A stretch of 64,000 nucleotides of DNA from an uncultured Clostridia bacterium (lineage in GTDB: Bacteria; Bacillota; Clostridia; Christensenellales; UBA3700), in NCBI GenBank assembly GCA_937880755.1, contig CALGRX010000020.1, positions 170,673-234,672 on the forward strand, in the 5' to 3' direction. The notes under the pieces were generated by a model that was not told the DNA's origin, did no database searches, and was given only the letters and a program-made list of their open reading frames with translations. Below, piece after piece: positions 50,619 to 59,039 of the stretch. Within the stretch, counting starts at the first letter, position 1. Each line of letters opens with the position of its first letter. The position numbers were made by a program, and so were the translations under genes.

Positions 50619-50649
50619 AACAAAAAAATTCTCCTTTGCACTTTTTCTA

Positions 50650-50678
50650 ATTTTAGCCAAATAAAAAAAATAAGTCAA
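50650..50678 (-). promoter_or_regulatory. Promoter of guaB
   Basis: On the minus strand TTGACT (50678-50673), 17 bases, TAAAAT (50655-50650). Confidence 0.75.
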
Positions 50679-50831
50679 ACGATTGCAACGCCTAATTATA
50701 CCTTTTTTCTTATATGTCCTAGCTTTTTCAAAAAAAGCTCAAAACAGCCCGAAATATGCATATATTTTGGAATAAACAGGCTAAAAAAATATTATATAAA
50801 AAGGGATTGAAAAAAGCGCGTGAGTATGGTA

Positions 50832-50840
50832 TGATATAAT
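50832..50840 (+). promoter_or_regulatory. Extended -10 promoter of the GH3 gene
   Basis: TGATATAAT without a recognisable -35, about 28 bases before the start codon; CGGAG is the ribosome site. Confidence 0.55.
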
Positions 50841-50868
50841 AAACAACTATAGCATAGCGGAGTTTAGT

Positions 50869-53445
50869 ATGACGGAACAATTACAAAACAAAATCAACGA
50901 AATTATTAGCAAGATGACTTTGGAACAAAAAGCAGGGCTTTGCTCGGGCAAAGACTTTTGGACGACCAAGCCTATTGCCGATTTGGGCGTACCTTCGATA
51001 ATGGTCTCCGACGGACCTCACGGACTGCGCAAAGAAAATAACGAGGACGAATCGCTGGCAATGAAATTATCCTACCCTGCCACCGCATTTCCTCCTGCCG
51101 TCAGCCTTGCAAGTTCTTGGAATCCCGACCTTGCTTACGAAATGGGCGAATGTCTTGCCGACCAATGCAAAGACCAACAAGTCAGCGTAATCTTAGGTCC
51201 GGGCACCAACATCAAACGTTCGCCACTGTGTGGACGTAACTTTGAATATCTATCCGAAGACCCTTATCTTGCGGGAAAATTTGCAAGAAAATACATAGAA
51301 GGCGTGCAAGACAACAACGTAGGCACTTCACTCAAACACTTCTGCGCCAACAACCAAGAAAGATTGCGTATGACTATCTCCTCTTACGTGGACGAGCGTA
51401 CGTTGAGGGAGATTTATCTTGCTCCGTTCGAAGAAGCAGTCAAAGCTAAGCCTTGGACGGTAATGTGCGCATACAACCGCGTCAACGGCGTGTATTGCTC
51501 CGACAACAAGCGTCTTTTGACGGATATTTTGCGTGACGAGTGGGGCTTTGACGGTATAGTCGTATCCGATTGGAACGCGGTCAACGACCGTGTGGAAGGC
51601 ATACTTGCCGGTATGGATTTGGAGATGCCAAGCAGTGGCGGAGAAAACGATAAGCGCATTGTAAGCGCCGTCAAAACGGGTAAAATAACCGAAGCCGACC
51701 TTGACAAAGTGGTGGCTCGTCTATTGGAATTCGTATTCAAAGCCCAAGAGAACGCCGTCACCGACTACCAAGCCGACTACGACGACGCTCACCTTGTAGC
51801 TAGAAAAATAGCGGAAGAATCTATCATTTTGCTCAAAAATGAGGATAAAGTTTTGCCTTGGACTGACTGCGACGATATAGTCGTAATAGGCAATCTCGCC
51901 AAAGAGTTCCGCTATCAAGGTAGCGGAAGCTCGCGTATCAATCCTTACGACTTGGTTAGCTTCGTAGACAACCTCGACAAGCTCGGCGTAAGGTATCAAT
52001 ATGCGCAAGGCTATAATCCTAAGGGCAACGAACGCAACGACCGACTCTTCCACGAGGCTGTAGCTCTCGCTAAACAAGGTAAAAAGACCGTTATGTTCGT
52101 TGGCTTGACCGACGACTACGAGTCGGAAGGCTACGACAGACACCATTTGCGCATTCCTAAATCACACGTAGAACTTCTCCATGAAGTATGTGCCGTCAAC
52201 CCTAATACGGTAGTCGTATTGCTGGGTGGTTCTCCTGTCGAGATGCCGTGGGTAGACGACGTCAAGTGTCTTGTCAACGCATATCTCCCGGGTGAAGCCG
52301 GCGGTGAAGCAATCTACAATATTTTGACGGGCAAAGTCAACCCAAGCGGAAAATTGGCAGAGACCTACCCTATCGCGCTCGAGGACTATATCGGTTCGCA
52401 ATACTTCCCAATGGGTCCAAAAGCCGTAGAATATAGAGAAGGCTTGTTCGTAGGTTATAGATATTACGATACCGCTCGCAAGGACGTGCGTTTCCCATTC
52501 GGTTACGGCTTGTCTTACACCACTTTTGAGTACAGCGACTTGCAAGTAGACGGTTACACCGTGTCTTACACTATCACCAATACCGGCGATAGAGACGGCG
52601 CGGAAGTCAGCCAAATATATATCCAAGACAACTCACCTGTAGTATTCAAAGCTGATAAGGAACTCAAAGGTTTCAACAAGACCTACCTCAAAGCGGGCGA
52701 AAGCAAGCGCGTATCCTACGAGCTTGACGAGAGAAGTTTCTCCTTCTACAATACCGTGACTAACTCATGGTATGCAAGTAACGGTACTTACACCATCCTG
52801 GTAGCAAGCAACAGCCGTGACGTGAGACTTAGCCAACAAGTAGAGATGACCTTTGGCGAGAGTCAACAAGTACCCGACTACAAAGCAATCTGCCCTGTAT
52901 ACTACGATTTAGCTAACGTCACCGAAATCGACGAAGCGCAATTCAAAGCTCTGCACGGCGGAGAAATCAAGTCCAACGCTCCTACCAAGCGAGGCGACTT
53001 TGACCGCAATACCACTGTAGGCGAATTACAATGCTGTATAATAGGTAAAATATTTATGGCGGTTGCGCCTAACGTAATAAAAAGCCAAGTGCCCGACGCC
53101 GACGAAACGACTATGATAATGCTTAGACAAGGTATGACCGAGTTCCCTATCCGCGGACTTGGCGGTGTTACCAGCGGTTTATTGTCCTTCGACTTCCTCG
53201 ACGGTATGGTATTGTGGGCAAATAAGCATAGACTCAAAGCTCTCGGCAAACTCTTCGTCGGATTGATAAAATCTCTCCAAAACCTCTCGCGCAGTCAAAA
53301 AGAGCGTAGAGAGATTGCAAGTCAACTTCGTCAAGCCAAGAAGGAACAGAAAAAAGCCGACAAATTGGCTCAAAAGGAAGAAAAACTTGCAGCTAAAGCA
53401 AAAGCTACGGAAAATGATAGCGAAAAGGATAGCTCCAACGACTAA
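50869..53445 (+). CDS. Glycoside hydrolase family 3, beta-glucosidase-like, with Lys/Glu-rich tail
   Basis: 858 residues, no signal peptide, so cytoplasmic. The GH3 (beta/alpha)8 domain includes SDGPHGLRKE near 50, GPGTNIKRSPLCGRNFEY near 112, KHFCANNQE near 160 and the nucleophile region GIVVSDWNAV near 234. The alpha/beta sandwich has RYQGSGSSRINPYD and YESEGYDRHHL. A fibronectin-III-like domain follows (YGLSYTTFEYSDLQ). The last 130 residues are extra: a hydrophobic/amphipathic part (TVGELQCCIIGKIFMAVAP) and a charged helix KEQKKADKLAQKEEKLAAK. It probably cleaves imported beta-glucosides or oligosaccharides. The tail might attach it to the membrane or a partner (inference). No transporter is adjacent. 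Confidence 0.93.
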   Translation: MTEQLQNKINEIISKMTLEQKAGLCSGKDFWTTKPIADLGVPSIMVSDGPHGLRKENNEDESLAMKLSYPATAFPPAVSLASSWNPDLAYEMGECLADQCKDQQVSVILGPGTNIKRSPLCGRNFEYLSEDPYLAGKFARKYIEGVQDNNVGTSLKHFCANNQERLRMTISSYVDERTLREIYLAPFEEAVKAKPWTVMCAYNRVNGVYCSDNKRLLTDILRDEWGFDGIVVSDWNAVNDRVEGILAGMDLEMPSSGGENDKRIVSAVKTGKITEADLDKVVARLLEFVFKAQENAVTDYQADYDDAHLVARKIAEESIILLKNEDKVLPWTDCDDIVVIGNLAKEFRYQGSGSSRINPYDLVSFVDNLDKLGVRYQYAQGYNPKGNERNDRLFHEAVALAKQGKKTVMFVGLTDDYESEGYDRHHLRIPKSHVELLHEVCAVNPNTVVVLLGGSPVEMPWVDDVKCLVNAYLPGEAGGEAIYNILTGKVNPSGKLAETYPIALEDYIGSQYFPMGPKAVEYREGLFVGYRYYDTARKDVRFPFGYGLSYTTFEYSDLQVDGYTVSYTITNTGDRDGAEVSQIYIQDNSPVVFKADKELKGFNKTYLKAGESKRVSYELDERSFSFYNTVTNSWYASNGTYTILVASNSRDVRLSQQVEMTFGESQQVPDYKAICPVYYDLANVTEIDEAQFKALHGGEIKSNAPTKRGDFDRNTTVGELQCCIIGKIFMAVAPNVIKSQVPDADETTMIMLRQGMTEFPIRGLGGVTSGLLSFDFLDGMVLWANKHRLKALGKLFVGLIKSLQNLSRSQKERREIASQLRQAKKEQKKADKLAQKEEKLAAKAKATENDSEKDSSND

Positions 53446-53491
53446 CCTCATCGTGAGTTTATAAGTTTTTCACAATCTAAATAGCAATCCA

Positions 53492-53530
53492 AAACACGCT
53501 ACTTCGTCAAGTAGCGTGTTTATTTTTCAG
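53492..53530. terminator. Bidirectional terminator after GH3 gene
   Basis: Thirteen-base-pair stem AAACACGCTACTT / AAGTAGCGTGTTT with a CGTC loop, followed by ATTTTT on the plus strand. Confidence 0.9.
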
Positions 53531-53584
53531 GCGTCAAAACTCTGATATATTGAGTATTTTGCATTTTTCGTTGCTTATCGCTAT

Positions 53585-54289
53585 CTATTTTTCAATACAA
53601 TGCTCTCTCTTGCTCACCACTTCGCCGTTAGACACGTTGACGAGCACCGACCAATAATCGCTGGTGGAAGCGATAAAAGAAACGTACCAATAAGAGTCGT
53701 TAGTACCGTTTTTGTTTGATACCATTTTGATATACACTTCTCTAGATAAGCCCTTGTCACTTGCCAACGCTTGGTCTATCTTGTCCTTAAAGGTATTATA
53801 GGCTATCTCCAACGCCTCTGAACTACCTAAGCCTTGCGACATTTTGTCTGCTAGTTCGATAGTCACTTCTTTATCGTCGTATTTGACTTTTACTTGCAAA
53901 ACTCTACCTATATTAGCTATCCCTTCGATATCGTCAACGAACATTACCCCCAATCTATCTTTGGTCAACTCGCCTTCGAGCGTTCCTTTTTCGCCAACGA
54001 TAGTGTATTTGTAGGTCTTGTCAAGCAATTCAGCTTTGTTTGGCTTGACGGTCAAATCGGTCTTTTCTACCAACTTGCCTACTTTGCCGTCCGCAACGAA
54101 AAGTTCTTCTTGCATAGTCTGGTTGATGCACACTCTAAAGTCGTCGTTACCACCTTCTAATAGCATAGTTTGTCTGAGACTGACTAAATCGTTTACCTTT
54201 TCAAGATTGCTCTTTTGTTGCATACAGCCACCCAAAACAATTATAAGTACCAAAGTGAGCGACAGTATCACAAGTGCTTTTTTGTTCAT
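53585..54289 (-). CDS. Lipoprotein with PepSY-like C-terminus
   Basis: 234 residues. Signal MNKKALVILSLTLVLIIV with lipobox LGGC (Cys near residue 22). The middle consists of beta-rich stretches (EELFVADGKVGKLVEKTDLT). The last 75 residues, SSEALEIAYNTFKDKIDQAL and then YWYVSFIASTSDYWSVLVNV, follow the pattern of a PepSY-like domain, which often guards proteases or senses at the cell surface. Not a named family. The ribosome site GGGAGG is buried in a hairpin with a T-run that reaches the ATG, so expression may depend on melting or read-through. Confidence 0.75.
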   Translation of the reverse strand: MNKKALVILSLTLVLIIVLGGCMQQKSNLEKVNDLVSLRQTMLLEGGNDDFRVCINQTMQEELFVADGKVGKLVEKTDLTVKPNKAELLDKTYKYTIVGEKGTLEGELTKDRLGVMFVDDIEGIANIGRVLQVKVKYDDKEVTIELADKMSQGLGSSEALEIAYNTFKDKIDQALASDKGLSREVYIKMVSNKNGTNDSYWYVSFIASTSDYWSVLVNVSNGEVVSKREHCIEK

Positions 54290-54337
54290 AAAAAAACCTC
54301 CCTTCTTTACAATCTAACTCTATGCTAAGAAGGAAGG
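54290..54337 (-). terminator. Terminator-like hairpin overlapping the ribosome site of the 53585-54289 gene
   Basis: On the minus strand CCTTCCTTCTT, a 19-base loop, AAGAAGGGAGG, then seven T and the ATG. The 3' arm is the Shine-Dalgarno. A promoter-like TTGGAC-18-TATAAA ends at 54339, which would start the RNA inside the 5' arm and free the site. The hairpin would then terminate only transcripts coming from rpiB. Confidence 0.65.
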
Positions 54338-54452
54338 ATTTATAACCTCAAAAGGACTGTTTGTCCAAAAAATTGCAATAATTACGGCAAAGCTTTTTAG
54401 TTAGGGATAAATTTTCAAATTTGTTACCAACTACTGCCCTGCTTGGTTGCAA

Positions 54453-54899
54453 TTATTTAAAATACTTGTTCTCTATAGCGGTTATTTTGTCAACTCTGCC
54501 GGCGTGTCTGCCTCCGCCGAACTCGGTATCTAGCCAAATCTCTACCATTTTTACCGCTTTTTCTACGCTCAGCACTCTACCTCCCAACGCAATAACGTTG
54601 GCGTTGTTGTGCTCGGCGCACATTTGCGCGGTAAACTCATCGTGGCATACCGCCGCTCTAATTCCTTTGACCTTGTTGGCGGCAATAGATATTCCTATAC
54701 CCGTACCGCAAAGGACTATCCCCTTGTCGGCTTGTCCGCTTGACACAAGCTCAGCTACCTTTAGCGCATAGTCGGGATAATCCACCGATTCTCCTTGACA
54801 ACCGCAGTCGATCACCTCAATTTCTCTCTTGTCTAGCATCTCGACTATGGCAGGCTTGAGCACAAATCCGCCGTGGTCGCAACCAATAGCAATTTTCAT
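54453..54899 (-). CDS. rpiB: Ribose-5-phosphate isomerase B
   Basis: 148 residues of the RpiB/LacAB fold, interconverting ribose 5-phosphate and ribulose 5-phosphate in the pentose phosphate pathway. It begins MKIAIGCDHGGFVLKPAIVE. The active-site loop is GIVLCGTGIGISIAANK with the catalytic Cys, and RAAVCHDEFTAQMCAEHNNA carries the His/Arg phosphate ligands. GGAGGA precedes the ATG. The order zip-sua5-ywlE-rpiB on one strand matches the classical Gram-positive ywlC/ywlE/ywlF grouping. Confidence 0.95.
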   Translation of the reverse strand: MKIAIGCDHGGFVLKPAIVEMLDKREIEVIDCGCQGESVDYPDYALKVAELVSSGQADKGIVLCGTGIGISIAANKVKGIRAAVCHDEFTAQMCAEHNNANVIALGGRVLSVEKAVKMVEIWLDTEFGGGRHAGRVDKITAIENKYFK

Positions 54900-54960
54900 A
54901 TCGTCCTCCGTATAAAATAATATTTTATCAATATACTACGCAACTAGCGCAGTTTTAGTT

Positions 54961-55404
54961 CTACCTTGAGCCGTTTATCTTTATCAGTCCTTCGATAATA
55001 GTCGGCATAACTCTTGCAATTTTGTCCGCCGTAGCTTTGTACACTTGGTAAGACTGTCCGTACGGGTCGTCTACGTCGCCTTCGGTGGAAAAATCTGCCA
55101 CGCAATACGTCTTGTTAGGCGCAACTTGGATAAGCGCGTCCTTTTGCCATCTCTCCATGGTGACGAAGTAATCGGTTAGCTCTACCATCTTTTGTGTAAC
55201 GGGTTGAGAGGTATGAGTAAAGAAAATACCCATAGACTCGATTATCTTTTTGCTATACTCAGCCATCTCGTGTCCGTAAGAGCACGACAAGCCCGCGCTG
55301 TCAACGTCTATGTCCAAGCCTTTGTCCTCAACGTACTTTTGAGCAATAGCTTGGGCTAAAGGCGACCTACACGTATTGCCCGTGCATACGAAAACTATCT
55401 TCAT
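54961..55404 (-). CDS. ywlE: Low-molecular-weight phosphatase, protein-arginine-phosphatase type
   Basis: 147 residues. The P-loop FVCTGNTCRSPLAQA has Thr after the Asn, as in YwlE arginine phosphatase, where tyrosine phosphatases usually have Ile. The general acid is in VDDPYGQSYQVYKAT (DPYG). The 4-base overlap with sua5 and rpiB downstream mirror the Bacillus ywlC-ywlE-ywlF order. It probably removes phosphate from arginine residues marked for ClpCP; the partner kinase McsB is not in this window. Specificity is inferred from one residue and gene order. Confidence 0.88.
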   Translation of the reverse strand: MKIVFVCTGNTCRSPLAQAIAQKYVEDKGLDIDVDSAGLSCSYGHEMAEYSKKIIESMGIFFTHTSQPVTQKMVELTDYFVTMERWQKDALIQVAPNKTYCVADFSTEGDVDDPYGQSYQVYKATADKIARVMPTIIEGLIKINGSR

Positions 55405-56384
55405 ATCCTCTTTCCTCCGCTAGCTTTGATTACTCTATTCATCACCGACATCATCACTCCGCTATCACCGAAATCTTGACATATTATGTAGTCGGCAATC
55501 TCTTGCGCCTCGTGCATTGCACCGTATATATTACGGGCAACTTGTTGATCTTCATTCCCCACGTCTATCACTCTTCTCTCCCCGACTTTTTGACACCAAA
55601 TAGTCGAACAAATCAATACAGGTCGACATTTTTTTGATTTTTCGTCATATTCTGCTATAGCTCCGTCGAGGTCTTTAGCCACCACCATATCGCAAGTCGG
55701 AGCGTAATGTTTGTACTTCATTCCGGGAGCTTTTGCCACAACCACTTCTCCCGTAAAGTTGACGACTTGTCCAAGCACTTTGGCAAGATCTTGCGCCGTG
55801 ATTGCGCCCGGTCTAAGTATGGTCGGTACGTTAGTAGTGGTATCAATGATAGTAGATTCTATGCCCACGTCGCAGCTGCCTCCGTCGATGATGAGAGGTA
55901 TTTTGCCCTTCATATCGTCGTATACGTGCTTGGCACTGGTAGGGGAAATATGCGTGGAAGTGTTGGCGGAAGGCGCGGCAATAGGCAAGGCGCATTCTCT
56001 TATAAATTCCCTAGCCACAGGATGCACAGGCATCCTTATTCCTACCGTCGACAGCCCTGCGCTGACGTTGGCAGGCACTTTGTTCGATTGGGGCATTATT
56101 ACGGTGATAGGTCCGGGCATAAAATTGTCAATTATTGCTTGCGCGTATGGGCTGATATAATCGACGAGTGGCGCTATATCCGATTTGTCCGCTACGTGCA
56201 CAATCAAAGGATTGTCGCTCGGTCTACCCTTGGCAACGAATATTTTGGCTACGGCTTCTCTATCGAAAGCGTTGGCACCCAACCCGTAGACGGTCTCGGT
56301 GGGAAAGGCAACTATCTCACCTTGACAGATGAGTTCGCTTGCTCTTTTTAGTGCAATTTTTCCTTGTAATACTTCCGTTTTCAT
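55401..56384 (-). CDS. sua5: L-threonylcarbamoyladenylate synthase (Sua5/YwlC type)
   Basis: 327 residues. It makes the threonylcarbamoyl-AMP used for t6A37 modification of ANN-decoding tRNAs. The YrdC domain (residues 1-200) shows FPTETVYGLGANAFD, FVAKGRPSDNPLIVHV and APSANTSTHISPTSAKHV. A linker with KAPGMKYKHYAP leads to the C-terminal Sua5 domain, ending SDGVMMSVMNRVIKASGGKR-like. The two-domain form is the Sua5 rather than the short TsaC. The start follows the ZIP gene stop at once, with little ribosome-site signal, so it is probably coupled. Confidence 0.94.
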   Translation of the reverse strand: MKTEVLQGKIALKRASELICQGEIVAFPTETVYGLGANAFDREAVAKIFVAKGRPSDNPLIVHVADKSDIAPLVDYISPYAQAIIDNFMPGPITVIMPQSNKVPANVSAGLSTVGIRMPVHPVAREFIRECALPIAAPSANTSTHISPTSAKHVYDDMKGKIPLIIDGGSCDVGIESTIIDTTTNVPTILRPGAITAQDLAKVLGQVVNFTGEVVVAKAPGMKYKHYAPTCDMVVAKDLDGAIAEYDEKSKKCRPVLICSTIWCQKVGERRVIDVGNEDQQVARNIYGAMHEAQEIADYIICQDFGDSGVMMSVMNRVIKASGGKRI

Positions 56385-57098
56385 TTATACCACGAATACA
56401 GTTATCATTCCTATTATAGTTCCTACTAGCACGCCCGCCCAAGTCTTCTCTCCGTCACGATAGACGTCCTTTAGCAGTTCTTTGAATACTACGAACAGCA
56501 TTGCTCCCGACGCAACCGCCAACGATATTGCCAAAAAGGTCTTGGAGATGCCCGATACGCCGTAGCCGATTATTGCTCCAACCACGGTTGGCGCCCCTGC
56601 CAAAAGCCCGCTGATTATCACGCTTTTGTTCTCAAACTTGCTTGCTCTCAGCGTAGCGCCTATAGCCACGCCCTCTATCACGTTGTGCGACGCCAGCAAT
56701 ATCGTAAAAGCAGTGCTCGTCTTTAGCGTCTCGAGTGCCCCCAAAGCAATACCTTCGGGCAAATCGTGCAGAGACATTGCCAGCAAAATTATTATTCCCG
56801 TACCGTAGTCGGGACGACCTTGAGCTTTGGACTGCACCTTGCCGTCGATGAGCCTTGCCATAAGCGCGATTACCACTAGCGAGATAATCAGCGATAAAGC
56901 AACTACGACGACGTTTGACTGACCTATAGCGCACGGCAACATATCAAACGCTACCATGGCTAGCATAAAGCCTGCCGAAAAGCCGAGTACCGCTTTCACT
57001 TGCGACTCTTCTTTAGCTCTCATCAAAAGAGCAAATAATATACCCAAAAATGTTGCAACTACTCCACTTGCCAAAGCAAGCACAACGGAATTTATCAT
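56385..57098 (-). CDS. ZIP-family metal transporter
   Basis: 237 residues, about eight membrane helices. Metal-binding motifs of helices IV and V are visible as MSLHDLPEGIALGALE and LLASHNVIEGVAIGATL. The ZIP family moves zinc or other divalent metals toward the cytoplasm. A GAGGTT site fixes the start at 57098; 11 upstream codons are open without a site. It forms an operon with sua5. The metal cannot be determined from sequence. Confidence 0.93.
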   Translation of the reverse strand: MINSVVLALASGVVATFLGILFALLMRAKEESQVKAVLGFSAGFMLAMVAFDMLPCAIGQSNVVVVALSLIISLVVIALMARLIDGKVQSKAQGRPDYGTGIIILLAMSLHDLPEGIALGALETLKTSTAFTILLASHNVIEGVAIGATLRASKFENKSVIISGLLAGAPTVVGAIIGYGVSGISKTFLAISLAVASGAMLFVVFKELLKDVYRDGEKTWAGVLVGTIIGMITVFVV

Positions 57099-57221
57099 AT
57101 ATATTTTAACCTCATTGACAACAATATGCAATAAAAAGTACCAAAAATTACAAAAAATATCCTTATCCTACTGCAAAACTTAATTTTGAGATATTTTTTG
57201 TTCTTTTAAATTTTTTATATA

Positions 57222-57250
57222 TTTACAAAAGATAAATAATATGCTAAAAT
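57222..57250 (+). promoter_or_regulatory. Promoter of the repeat-protein gene
   Basis: TTTACA (57222-57227), 17 bases, TAAAAT (57245-57250). Confidence 0.7.
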
Positions 57251-57277
57251 AGATGTAATAAAAATTGGGAGTACATT

Positions 57278-58846
57278 ATGTTATCTAGCGCTTTGTTATC
57301 TACAACAGTTGCAAAAACCGCCGAAGAGTCTTCTTCAGGCGACTTTCTTGAAATGATAAAGACCATTCTCACGGGCGATATCGTCATCGGTCCGCTCACA
57401 CTTCCTATGTGGTCTTTGCTTGCAATAGTAGTCGGTATTTTCATTATCGGCGCTATTATCGTTGGCGCTTTGAGCAAAAAGCGTGTTTCTCACTCCGAAC
57501 TCAACAACGCAGACGAAATTGTCAAGGACGTTCAAATCAAGTACGCAATGTCCAAAAAGCAATACAAAAACCCTACTCCTGCCTACGTAGAAAATAAAGA
57601 TATTCCTAACCCTGAGTCAGCTGCCACGCCTATCGAAGAATTGGCGGAACAACTCTTTGCAACTAAACAAGATGCTCCGATAGACAATACCACGGGCGTA
57701 GAAGTCAACGAAACGACTATAGAAGAAAACTGCGAGGAAAATGAAGAGCCTCAAGAAAAAGCCGAGGAACAACCCGAAGACAACGCAGATAACACCGAAG
57801 ATAATCAGCAAGCCGAAGAGAAACAGCCTGCAGAGGAAATCGAAGTTCCCGTATCCGATAGGTACGAAAAAGAGGTCAACTTTGACGACCTTGATATGGA
57901 CGACATTCTAGACGAAATGTTTGAGGAAAAGGTCGTAGAGTCTGCTACCGAGCCTGTAGCCGAAGAAAAGGCTGAAGAACCTGCTACCGAGCCTGTTGCC
58001 GAAGAAAAGGTGGAAGACCCTGCTACCGAGCCTGTGGCTGAAGAAAAGGTGGAAGAACCTACTACCGAGCCTGTAGCCGAAGAAAAGGTGGAAGAACCTA
58101 CTTCCGAGCCTATTGCCGAAGAAAAGGTGGAAGAACCTACTATCGAGCCTGTAGCCGAAGAAAAGGTGGAAGAACCTGCTACCGAGCCTGTGGCACAAGA
58201 AGTTGCGGCAGAACAAGCCCCTATCCCTTCCAACAAGATACAAGCTACGCTAACGTCAAGCGCTCCCGTTATCAAACCTTCTACAACCAAAAAAGCGCCT
58301 GTTGCCAAGAAAGCAAACCTTATCAAAGCACCGTCAAGCCGTCCTACCAACGCCAAGACAAAAAAGGCAAGCCAAGCTAAGGCAATTTCTACACAAGCCA
58401 AAGCTACCCCTGCCAACACGATATCCAACTTTGCGCCAATTACAATGGTCAACAATGACAAAGCCGTAACCATTATCAAACTTTTCGGCGACAAGATTGA
58501 CCCTAAGGCAGGTAAATTTGTCGTTGAACAAATACCTAACGAGTTGGTTAAACCGTTTAGATTTGTCATCAAAGACAAGCAAGGCGTTACGGTATTCGTC
58601 TCCGAAGGCTACAAAATTAGACCAAGAGCCAGACAAATCGAGACGTTGCGCAAAGCAGTCGATCAAGGCAGCATTATTTACGGAAAAGACGCCAACGGCT
58701 ATTTTACCTACAAGTTGATGACTCCGGACAACAAAGTCTTCGGTTCGGGTATGCCAAATAGAAGCTTGGAGGCAGCTCAAAAAGACGGCGATTACCTAAA
58801 AGTTGCCGCAGCTAAAATCAATTATATCGAAGACCCAACGGCTTAA
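57278..58846 (+). CDS. Membrane-anchored protein with acidic tandem repeats and DUF1508-like C-terminus
   Basis: 522 residues. A short N-terminus (MLSSALLSTTVAK...) is followed by one membrane helix near residues 45-65 (SLLAIVVGIFIIGAIIVGAL) and then an acidic region. Residues 225-302 are six perfect-length 13-residue repeats of EPVAEEKVEEPAT with slight changes. A Lys/Ala-rich basic stretch (330-390) follows. The last 110 residues, PFRFVIKDKQGVTVFVSEGY and NGYFTYKLMTPDNKVFGSG, resemble two copies of the DUF1508/YegP fold. Charge switches from strongly negative to positive along the chain. The intracellular or extracellular side is not certain. GGGAG is the ribosome site. A surface or division-associated scaffold is possible, but I know no function. 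Confidence 0.8.
   Translation: MLSSALLSTTVAKTAEESSSGDFLEMIKTILTGDIVIGPLTLPMWSLLAIVVGIFIIGAIIVGALSKKRVSHSELNNADEIVKDVQIKYAMSKKQYKNPTPAYVENKDIPNPESAATPIEELAEQLFATKQDAPIDNTTGVEVNETTIEENCEENEEPQEKAEEQPEDNADNTEDNQQAEEKQPAEEIEVPVSDRYEKEVNFDDLDMDDILDEMFEEKVVESATEPVAEEKAEEPATEPVAEEKVEDPATEPVAEEKVEEPTTEPVAEEKVEEPTSEPIAEEKVEEPTIEPVAEEKVEEPATEPVAQEVAAEQAPIPSNKIQATLTSSAPVIKPSTTKKAPVAKKANLIKAPSSRPTNAKTKKASQAKAISTQAKATPANTISNFAPITMVNNDKAVTIIKLFGDKIDPKAGKFVVEQIPNELVKPFRFVIKDKQGVTVFVSEGYKIRPRARQIETLRKAVDQGSIIYGKDANGYFTYKLMTPDNKVFGSGMPNRSLEAAQKDGDYLKVAAAKINYIEDPTA
57950..58183 (+). repeat. 39-base in-frame tandem repeat, six copies
   Basis: Six 39-base units beginning GAGCCTGT(A/T/G)GC, each coding for a 13-residue acidic block, with a partial seventh. 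Third-position differences between copies show the array is not a very recent expansion. Confidence 0.92.
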
Positions 58847-58864
58847 TTTAATAACTAGCAAAAA

Positions 58865-58896
58865 GGAAGAGTCTGACGACCCTTCCTATTTTTTTA
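58865..58896 (+). terminator. Terminator of the repeat-protein gene
   Basis: GGAAG-A-GTC / GAC-C-CTTCC hairpin followed by TATTTTTTT. Confidence 0.85.
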
Positions 58897-59039
58897 TTAA
58901 TCTGTATTTAGTTGATATTATATGTGTTATGGCATGACGTCGTTGCACGGCTTTAAGATACCCTAGCACGCGACTCGTCGCAACTTGGTAATAACGACAG
59001 CTGTCGTATTGAGAATACTCAAAGCCAACCCTTTGTGAT

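Noticed and set aside
50619..50868. Possible purine riboswitch before guaB
   Set aside because: The leader is about 25 bases from the predicted promoter to the gene, too short, with none of the conserved purine-aptamer blocks.
57948..58196. Regular repeats that could suggest a CRISPR or minisatellite
   Set aside because: Units are contiguous without spacers and encode an in-frame 13-residue repeat in a long open frame.
57805..58578. 257-codon minus-strand open frame with Ser/Thr repeats
   Set aside because: Antisense shadow of the 39-base (multiple of three) coding repeat, which keeps all frames open; no start signals.
58994..59007. Perfect 14-base palindrome ACGACAGCTGTCGT near the end of the second histidine kinase gene
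   Set aside because: Noted as a possible operator or terminator, but no T-run follows and no second copy was seen, so no function is claimed.
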